From the NCBI RefSeq assembly GCF_036555685.1, contig NZ_DATBKY010000299.1:1-64000 (forward strand): DNA of 64,000 nt, written 5' to 3'. Source of the DNA: Actinophytocola sp036555685. Its GTDB lineage: Bacteria > Actinomycetota > Actinomycetes > Mycobacteriales > Pseudonocardiaceae. The notes below the pieces were generated by a model. That model did no database searches. It was not told where the DNA came from and saw nothing but the letters and a program-made list of their open reading frames with translations. Both the position numbers and the translations under genes were made by a program. Position 1 is the first letter of the stretch. Every line of letters starts with the position of its first letter. This document shows, one piece after another, positions 58,090 through 64,000 of the stretch.

Positions 58090-58784
58090 GCACACCGGGC
58101 TACCGACGCGATCCCGGCGGCACGCATCCGCCGTTGCTGACCCCGGCGTACGCCTCGACCGTGCTGCGCGCGCCGAGCCGGGAGCCGGTGCTGCTGCCGC
58201 ACTCGCTCACCGAGATCACCGGCCCGCTGCTCGGCGAGGGCCGGGTCCTGCCGACCGACCACGACCTGACCAAGCAGCACGACGGCGAGCCGCTGGGGGA
58301 GCGGATCATCGTGCACGGCCGGGTGCTCGACAGCGACGGCCGGGCCGTGCCGGACACCCTGGTCGAGCTGTGGCAGGCGAACTCGGCGGGCCGGTACGCC
58401 CACGACCGCGACCAGCACCCGGCACCGCTGGACCCGAACTTCACCGGCGTGGGCCGGTGCGTCACCGACTCCGGCGGGCGCTACCGGTTCGTCACGCTCA
58501 AGCCGGGCGCCTACCCGTGGCGCAACCACGAGAACGCCTGGCGCGCGCAGCACATCCATTTCTCGCTGTTCGGGCGCGCCTTCGTGCAGCGGCTGGTCAC
58601 GCAGATGTACTTCCCCGGGGATCCGCTCTTCTACCAGGACCCGATCTACAACGCCGTGCCCGATGGCGCCCGGCACCGGATGATCTGCGCCTTCGACCTG
58701 TCGGAGACCGTGCCGGAGTGGGCGCTCGCGTACCGGTTCGACATCGTCCTGCGCGGCCGGGACCAGACGCCGATGGAGGCCTAG
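58086..58784 (+). CDS. pcaH: protocatechuate 3,4-dioxygenase beta subunit
   Basis: A 232-residue intradiol dioxygenase subunit carrying the iron site: Tyr in GAYPWRNHENAWRAQHIHFSLFG supplies a ligand, with both His residues of HIH. The PIYNAVPDGARHRMICAFDL C-terminal segment is family-typical. It opens the protocatechuate ring to 3-carboxy-cis,cis-muconate with PcaG. The start is GTG 58086, overlapping pcaJ; the stop overlaps the pcaG start (TAGTG). Confidence 0.95.
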   Translation: MSTPGYRRDPGGTHPPLLTPAYASTVLRAPSREPVLLPHSLTEITGPLLGEGRVLPTDHDLTKQHDGEPLGERIIVHGRVLDSDGRAVPDTLVELWQANSAGRYAHDRDQHPAPLDPNFTGVGRCVTDSGGRYRFVTLKPGAYPWRNHENAWRAQHIHFSLFGRAFVQRLVTQMYFPGDPLFYQDPIYNAVPDGARHRMICAFDLSETVPEWALAYRFDIVLRGRDQTPMEA

Positions 58785-59329
58785 TGGAGCTCACGCCGTC
58801 GCAGACCGTGGGGCCGTTCTTCGCGCACGCGCTGACGTGGGAGGACGGCCCGTACGTGGTGCCGCCGTCGGCCGAGGGCGCGTTCTGGCTGCGCGGCGTG
58901 GTGTACGACGGCGCGGGCGAGGTCGTGCCGGACGCGCTGATCGAGAGCTGGCAGGCCTCGCCCGACGGCCGGTTCGACCACCCCGACGACCCGCGTGGTG
59001 CGGTCGCGGGCTTCCGCGGCTTCGGCCGCTGCCCCACGGACGCGGCGGGCCGGTGGGGTCTGCACACGGTGCGCCCCGGCCGGGTGCCGGGCGCGGACGG
59101 TAGGTTGCAGGCGCCGCACATCGACCTGTCGGTGTTCGCGCGTGGCCTGCTCGACCGGGTGGTGACCCGGGTGTACCTTCCGGCCGAGCCGTCCAACGTG
59201 GACGATCCAGTGCTCTCGTCGGTACCCGCCCGGCTGCGGGACACGCTGGTAGCGGCGCCGGCCGGGGACGGGTACAGGTTCGACATCCGGCTGCAGGGCG
59301 CGGGTGAGACGGTCTTCTTCAGTGTCTAG
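58784..59329 (+). CDS. pcaG: protocatechuate 3,4-dioxygenase alpha subunit
   Basis: A 181-residue partner subunit beginning LTPSQTVGPFFAHALTW, with the dioxygenase fold but without the complete iron ligand set, as expected for PcaG. ALIESWQASPDGRFDHPDD and HIDLSVFARGLLDRVVTRVYLPAEP are visible. GTG 58784 starts within the pcaH stop. Confidence 0.94.
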   Translation: MELTPSQTVGPFFAHALTWEDGPYVVPPSAEGAFWLRGVVYDGAGEVVPDALIESWQASPDGRFDHPDDPRGAVAGFRGFGRCPTDAAGRWGLHTVRPGRVPGADGRLQAPHIDLSVFARGLLDRVVTRVYLPAEPSNVDDPVLSSVPARLRDTLVAAPAGDGYRFDIRLQGAGETVFFSV

Positions 59330-59346
59330 CCGTTAGGAGTGTTGTC

Positions 59347-60126
59347 GTGGCGGGGCGCGGGCCGGACTTCGTGCAGTCCCTCGAGCGCGGGCTGTCGGTG
59401 ATCCGCGCGTTCGACCACGAGCGTCCCGAGCTCACGCTGAGCGAGGTCGCCGCGGTGACGGGCGTGACACGTGCGGTGGCGCGCCGCTTCCTGCTGACGC
59501 TGGCGTCGCTCGGCTACGTGCGCTCGGACGGCCGGTTCTTCTCGCTGACGGCGAAGGTGCTGGAGCTGGGATACGCGTACCTGTCGAGCCTGTCGCTGCC
59601 GGAGGTGGCGGAGCCGCACCTGGAGGCGCTGGTCGGCGAGGTGAACGAGTCGTCGTCGGTCTCGGTGCTGGACGGTCACGATGTCGTCTACGTGGCTCGC
59701 GTACCGGTGAGCCGCATCATGACGGTGTCCATCTCGGTGGGGACCCGCTTCCCGGCCTACGCGACGTCGATGGGCCGGGTGCTGCTGGCGGGCATGTCGG
59801 AGCCGGAGCTCGCCGCCTACCTGTCGGCGGTGCGGCTGGAGCCGCTGACCGCCCGGACGGTGTCCTCGGTGGCGGCCCTGCGCGGCGAGGTGGCGCGGGT
59901 GCGGTCCCAGGGCTGGGCCCTGGTGAACCAGGAGCTGGAGGAGGGCCTGCGCGCGCTGGCGGTGCCCATCCGGGACCGGGCGGGCAAGGTGGTCGCGGCG
60001 CTCAACGTCTCGGCGCACGCGAGCCGCACGTCGCTGGAAGCCATGCGCCGCGACCTGCTGCCGCCGCTGCTCAAGACGGCAGCCAACGTGGAGGCGGACC
60101 TCCCGGCCCGCACCCGCCGGACCTGA
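59347..60126 (+). CDS. pcaR: IclR-family regulator, PcaR type
   Basis: A 259-residue regulator: the N-terminal winged helix (QSLERGLSVIRAFDHERPELTLSEVAAVTGVTRAVARRFLLTLASLGYV) and the IclR ligand domain (VSVLDGHDVVYVARVP, SVGTRFPAYATSMGRVLLAG, LVNQELEEGLRALAVPIRD) match PcaR/PobR. It is expected to control the pca genes and possibly the divergent operon via the three palindromes at 56380-56474. GTG 59347 has AGGAGTG upstream. It follows pcaG by 17 bp. Confidence 0.92.
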   Translation: MAGRGPDFVQSLERGLSVIRAFDHERPELTLSEVAAVTGVTRAVARRFLLTLASLGYVRSDGRFFSLTAKVLELGYAYLSSLSLPEVAEPHLEALVGEVNESSSVSVLDGHDVVYVARVPVSRIMTVSISVGTRFPAYATSMGRVLLAGMSEPELAAYLSAVRLEPLTARTVSSVAALRGEVARVRSQGWALVNQELEEGLRALAVPIRDRAGKVVAALNVSAHASRTSLEAMRRDLLPPLLKTAANVEADLPARTRRT

Positions 60127-60150
60127 CCCGCCGGACCGCGACCGGCACTG

Positions 60151-60468
60151 TCAGTTCCGGGGAGGCGGCGTGACCCGCCAGTCGGCGGTGTGCGCCAGGA
60201 TGCCGGGGATGTCCTCGGTGAGCCTCGCGAAGTCGATGGCCTGGGAGATCAGGCTTGTGGGGTTGTCCTCGATGGCCGCCCAGGCTCGGGCGCGTTCGGC
60301 CTCGCTGGCGAAGCGGCCGTGGTCGAAGGCCTTGCGTGCCGCCGCCCGCAGCGCGTCCAGGTCGTGGACGATGATCGTGATCTCCGCGGACAGCTCGTAG
60401 CGGCGCGCCGGGTCGTCGGCCAGGCGGGTGATCGCCCGGATGTCCGCGCTGCTCAACTCGTGACTCAT
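60151..60468 (-). CDS. small protein of unknown function
   Basis: A 105-residue protein from ATG 60468, which has GGAGG six bases before it. It is helical and rich in Ala, Arg and Asp (SSADIRAITRLADDPARRYELSAEITIIVHDLDALRAAARKAF). No family was recognised. It is not in an operon; pcaR ends 25 bp from its stop, convergent, and the helicase gene ends 74 bp before its start. Confidence 0.65.
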   Translation of the reverse strand: MSHELSSADIRAITRLADDPARRYELSAEITIIVHDLDALRAAARKAFDHGRFASEAERARAWAAIEDNPTSLISQAIDFARLTEDIPGILAHTADWRVTPPPRN

Positions 60469-60542
60469 GCCTCCAGAGTCACCCCGCGAACCGCGACCGG
60501 CCAGGGCGAACGCGCCAAATCCGGGAAGAATCCGGGGCACCC

Positions 60543-63500
60543 CTAGTGGTGCGCCCGCGGCTCGATCTCCAGCGCCCGCAGCACCGCCACCAGCCGCTCC
60601 AGGACCGCGGCCGGCGAGACGTAGAAGGCCGACGCGCGGATGCGGAACAGCCGCCACCCGCACCGCTCCAGGTCGCGCTGCCGGGCCAGGTCACGCTCGT
60701 ACGCCGCCGCGCCCCGCCACTCGTCGCCCTCGCACACGATCGCCAGCCGCGACCGGGCGCCGACGACCACCAGGTCCAGCACGACCGAGTCGACCGTGTA
60801 CCGCGGCACGACCGAGTAGCCGAGCGAGACGAGCTCGTTCGCCACGTGCTGGGTGAACAGCGAGCCGAACGGTTCCACCAGCGTGTCGGCCGGCGCGGGC
60901 AGCCGCAGGAAGACGTCGGACGGCGACGAGACCACGCCGTAGCAGTGGTCCAGCAGCTGGAACCGCATGTCCTCGGCGTTGTCCAGCGAGCCGGGCGGGA
61001 TGGAGTGGAACAACCACATCTGGTCCCGCGCCCGCGACGCCGCGACGTTGTACCGCTGCACGAACAGCTCCCGCGTCAGCGGCACCTGCGACGGGCCCGC
61101 CGCCACCATGGACAGGAACATCACGTCCCGCTCCGCGCCCTGGAAGTCCGCCGAGTCGCCGCACTGGATCCGCCGCGCCGCCCAGTCCTCCGGCGCGATC
61201 CGCTCCAGCAGCCGCCGCTCGATCGCCTTCGCCTGCGCGCTGCCCAGCAGTGAGATCACGCCGAACGTCATCCCGTCGTAGCGCGGGTCCGCGACGCACT
61301 TCTCCAGCTGCTCGACGACCGCCTCGACCTCGACCGGGTTGATCTTGTTCGTCGTGCCCACCACGTGCCCGTCCGGCAGGTACACCGGGCGGATCGGCTC
61401 GAGCCGGTCGGCGCCGTACTGGCGCACCGGCACCAGCCGGATCCCGTCCGGCTCGTAGGCGACCCGGTTCGAGAAGGCGATGATCTCCGGCACGCACCGC
61501 CGGTGCTCGGTCAGCGTCAGCAGGCCGCGGTAGCGCATCTTCGCCTCGTCGAACAGGCTCCGCTGCGGGTCCTGCCACGCCGACCGGTACGGGTCGTCGG
61601 CCAGGTACTGGCCGGCGAGGTCGCGCAGCTGCTGCTGGTCGACGCCGACGGCCGACGGCGACACCTGCTTGTCGTCCCCGATCACGACCATGCGTGGCGC
61701 GAGGTACTGCAGGAACGTCGCCTCCAGCCCGGCCTGCGACGCCTCGTCGACGATCACCACGTCGAACATGTCCGGCCGGATCCGCAGCTGCTCCGCGATC
61801 CGGTAGACCGGCATGATCCACACCGGCACCGCGGGCCGGCAGCGGTCCATCGCCTGGCGCACCTCGACCCGCCGCTGCGCCGCGTACCGGCCGGTGCCCT
61901 TGCCCAGCCGGCGCACGAGGTAGGCGTAGTGCTCGAGGTTCGCCCGCGCCTGGCCGGTCAGCCGGTCCGGCGACACCGCGTGGCCCCACGCCCGGGTCGC
62001 CGCGAGCTCCTCGACCCGTGCCCGGATGCGCTGCTCGGTCAGCCCGATCTCCGCCTGCAGCGCGTTGACGTCCGCCGCACCCTGGTCCAGCACCCACGCG
62101 CCGGCCGCCGCCCACGACCACGCCTCGCCGAACGACGCGAGCCGGTCGTCCCACGCGGGGTCCGCGGCCGTCGTCTCGACCGCGGTCCGCAGCCGCGCCG
62201 GCACCCGCTCGGCGACGGCGTCGCGCCGGTTGATCAGCCGGCGCACCTCGTGCAGCCGCTCGAGTCGCTTGTGCGCCACCGCGTACGCGTCCGGGTCGCG
62301 CTGGCGCGCCGCCTCGCGCAGGGCCCGCACGCACGGCGCCGCGTCGGCGTGCCCGGCCGCGACCGAGAGCGTGGCCTCGATCCGGCGCAGCGGCACGGTC
62401 GCCGCCGCGTGCGCGTCGGCCGCCGCCGCCACGTCGACGAGCCGCGCGTACGTGCGCACCGCGTCCAGGTCCGTCCAATCCGGACGCGGCAGCCCCGCGT
62501 CCGCCAGCGCCCGCTGCTCGGTCTCCAGCGCCTCGGACAGCCGCAGCACGCGGCGCAGCTGGTCCAGCTCCGTGCCGTGCCAGGCCACCCGCTCGTGCAC
62601 CGAACCGGAGGCCACCGCGACCCCGGCCGGCCACGCCCGGTCCAGTGCGGCCAGCACCTTGACCAGGTCGGCCCACACCAGGAACGCCGCGACCTGCACG
62701 GCGTTCACCGGCGGCAGCCCGTCCACCCGGACCTGCGCGAACAACGCCTGCGCCTGCTTGACCGGCCGCGGCGTCAGCGGGCCGAGCTTCGGCAGCCCGT
62801 CCGCTCCGGTCTTCAGAGCGCCGCCGGCGAGGTGGGCGTGCAGCTGCTGCGCGACCGGCACCAGCAGCGTCACGTTACCGTCCACTTCGACCGTCGTGAG
62901 TGGACCGAGACGCGCGGCGAGCTGCTCCGCCTGCGCGGCGAGGGCGCCGAGCTGCTGCGCCCGGCCGTGCCACACCCGCCCGCGCCCGGACCGGACGTCG
63001 GCGAGCGCGTCGTTCATCCACGTCTCCCGGCGCCGCGCCAGGTCGTCCGCCTCGTCGGCCAGCTCGCGCAGCCGGCGGCGCAGCTGCTCGCGCGCACCCG
63101 CGTCGATCCGGCGCACCGCCTCGAACGCCAGGTGCGCCTTCTCCAGGTCGTGCTGCTCGTCGGCGGCGGCCGCGGCGTTCTCGGCGGTCACCAGGTCGGC
63201 GAAGCCGGGCGGCGGGGGCACGGTGGTGAGGTCGACGAGCCGGCCGCCCGCCTCGAGCTCGTCGGCCGACAGCGTCCGGTCGAGCAGCAGCCCGCGCCAG
63301 CCGGCCAGCTCCGCGGCGGTGACCGGCGGCGGCTCGTCGGCGCGGACGTCCGCGTGCTCGGGCAGCCAGCCGAACCGCCCGCGCCGCGCCTCCAGCGCCC
63401 GGGCGATCGCCGCGAGCGTGCCCTGGTAGCCGGCGTGCGAGTGCTCGCGGACCTCGTCCGCGCGGGCCTCGATCAGCCGGTCGTGCAGGTCGGCGCGGCG

Positions 63501-64000
63501 CACGCGGAGCCGCTCGATGTCGTCCAGGCAGGCCTCGATCGTCTTCGCCGCCGCGGCCTCGTCGTGGTCGGTGGCCGCGGCCGCGATCCGCTCGACGGCC
63601 ACCTTCAGGTCGGACATGTCCTCGCGGGACGTGCCGACCACGGCCACCGACAGCGGCTTGATCGCGGCCGGCAGCTTGTCCCGTACCTCGCGCAGCGCCC
63701 GGTCGGTGTGCGCGGTGACCAGCACCCGCTTGCCCTGCGCGAGCAGGTGCGACAGCAGCGCGGCGGCGGTGTGCGTCTTGCCGGTGCCGGGCGGGCCCTG
63801 CACGAGCGTCTGCGCCTGGGTGTCGACCTGCCGGATGATCCGCAGCTGCGTGTCGTTGACCGGCAGCGGCAGGAACTCGTCGTCGTCCACCTTCACGAGC
63901 GCGCCCGCTACCGGACCGGGGGCGCGCGGGGCCGGCCGGTGGTCCGGGTCGACGAGCGGGCGCAACCCGTCGGGGACCTCGCCGGACTCCGTGAGCTGGT
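60543..64000 (-). CDS. UPF1-like superfamily 1 helicase with C-terminal nuclease-like domain (5' partial)
   Basis: The frame is open to the window end, so the N-terminus lies outside; over 1,150 residues are visible. The AAA_11/AAA_12 helicase core has Walker A GPPGTGKTHT, Walker B VVIVDEASQAGLEATFL, then LTEHRRCVPEIIAFSN, DFQGAERDVMFLSMV and NVAASRARDQMWLFHS. Between the two halves is a long helical insert. The C-terminal about 110 residues (LDLVVVGARSRLAIVCEGDEWRG) resemble Vsr/MTES-type PD-(D/E)xK nucleases. Such helicase-nuclease fusions occur in several defence islands, but no partner defence gene is visible here. Confidence 0.88.
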   Translation of the reverse strand, partial: QLTESGEVPDGLRPLVDPDHRPAPRAPGPVAGALVKVDDDEFLPLPVNDTQLRIIRQVDTQAQTLVQGPPGTGKTHTAAALLSHLLAQGKRVLVTAHTDRALREVRDKLPAAIKPLSVAVVGTSREDMSDLKVAVERIAAAATDHDEAAAAKTIEACLDDIERLRVRRADLHDRLIEARADEVREHSHAGYQGTLAAIARALEARRGRFGWLPEHADVRADEPPPVTAAELAGWRGLLLDRTLSADELEAGGRLVDLTTVPPPPGFADLVTAENAAAAADEQHDLEKAHLAFEAVRRIDAGAREQLRRRLRELADEADDLARRRETWMNDALADVRSGRGRVWHGRAQQLGALAAQAEQLAARLGPLTTVEVDGNVTLLVPVAQQLHAHLAGGALKTGADGLPKLGPLTPRPVKQAQALFAQVRVDGLPPVNAVQVAAFLVWADLVKVLAALDRAWPAGVAVASGSVHERVAWHGTELDQLRRVLRLSEALETEQRALADAGLPRPDWTDLDAVRTYARLVDVAAAADAHAAATVPLRRIEATLSVAAGHADAAPCVRALREAARQRDPDAYAVAHKRLERLHEVRRLINRRDAVAERVPARLRTAVETTAADPAWDDRLASFGEAWSWAAAGAWVLDQGAADVNALQAEIGLTEQRIRARVEELAATRAWGHAVSPDRLTGQARANLEHYAYLVRRLGKGTGRYAAQRRVEVRQAMDRCRPAVPVWIMPVYRIAEQLRIRPDMFDVVIVDEASQAGLEATFLQYLAPRMVVIGDDKQVSPSAVGVDQQQLRDLAGQYLADDPYRSAWQDPQRSLFDEAKMRYRGLLTLTEHRRCVPEIIAFSNRVAYEPDGIRLVPVRQYGADRLEPIRPVYLPDGHVVGTTNKINPVEVEAVVEQLEKCVADPRYDGMTFGVISLLGSAQAKAIERRLLERIAPEDWAARRIQCGDSADFQGAERDVMFLSMVAAGPSQVPLTRELFVQRYNVAASRARDQMWLFHSIPPGSLDNAEDMRFQLLDHCYGVVSSPSDVFLRLPAPADTLVEPFGSLFTQHVANELVSLGYSVVPRYTVDSVVLDLVVVGARSRLAIVCEGDEWRGAAAYERDLARQRDLERCGWRLFRIRASAFYVSPAAVLERLVAVLRALEIEPRAHH

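Noticed and set aside
60155..60172. Third copy of the small ORF end block (CCGGGGAGGCGG)
   Set aside because: Only about a dozen bases match; there is no RPHP-coding part upstream and no gene start follows on that strand.

Overview
The window is high-GC chromosomal DNA (third codon positions almost always G or C, many GTG and a few TTG starts, many 1 to 8 bp gene overlaps). This, together with F420-type, MatB-like and PcaIJ/HG gene content, points to an actinomycete, most probably of the Pseudonocardiales; that placement is an inference. Genes fill nearly all of the sequence. No rRNA, tRNA, CRISPR array, phage or transposase gene was found.

Layout. 1-5046: a carbohydrate ABC importer (partial binding protein, two permeases) coupled to a GH36 alpha-galactosidase. 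5030-6857: a membrane protein and a GNAT acetyltransferase. 6858-12368 (minus): a five-gene acyl-CoA operon (ligase, long acyl-CoA dehydrogenase, enoyl-CoA hydratase, VOC protein, short acyl-CoA dehydrogenase). 12834-18626: a methyltransferase, then an FAH-family hydrolase followed by lutA, a small ORF, lutB, lutC and a LuxR-type regulator. 18654-20680: a secreted zinc metallopeptidase and a roughly 490-bp array of a degenerate 15-bp repeat. 20681-25560: an oxidative L-fucose-type pathway (fuconate dehydratase, SDR, GntR regulator, mutarotase, aldo/keto reductase, lactonase). 25557-27517: a two-gene module of unknown function. 27604-28674: remains of a rhamnose-type sugar ABC transporter, with an intact LacI-type palindrome upstream. 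28803-33237: P450, SnoaL-like protein, MatB-like ligase and a fused carboxyltransferase. 33397-35598: a DUF417 remnant, an MBL hydrolase and an HpcH/HpaI aldolase. 35633-39039: a four-gene ABC-2 transporter. 39160-44455: LLM oxidoreductase, two SDRs, a phosphatase, an MFS carrier and an epimerase. 44533-47568: TetR, glutamine-synthetase-like and amidohydrolase genes. 47531-60126: an aromatic acid block (ABC importer, aldehyde dehydrogenase, pobA, a second small ORF, MetE-like enzyme, pcaIJ-pcaHG-pcaR) with a TetR/hydrolase pair. 60543-64000: the C-terminal part of a large UPF1-like helicase with a nuclease-like tail.

How the genes fit together. The fucose genes would turn L-fucose into 2,4-diketo-3-deoxy-L-fuconate. 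The final step, an FAH-family hydrolase releasing pyruvate and L-lactate, is not in that cluster, but an FAH-family gene lies 7 kb upstream directly in front of lutABC, the L-lactate oxidation genes. A shared operator-like word (ACATCSGATGT) occurs before the dehydratase, in the gntR/mutarotase gap and before the FAH gene, suggesting one split regulon. Other notable signals are two small ORFs of exactly 47 codons with matching sequence in two unrelated operons, and a recurrent 11-bp word TCCACWGTGGA that appears inside genes in more than one reading frame.
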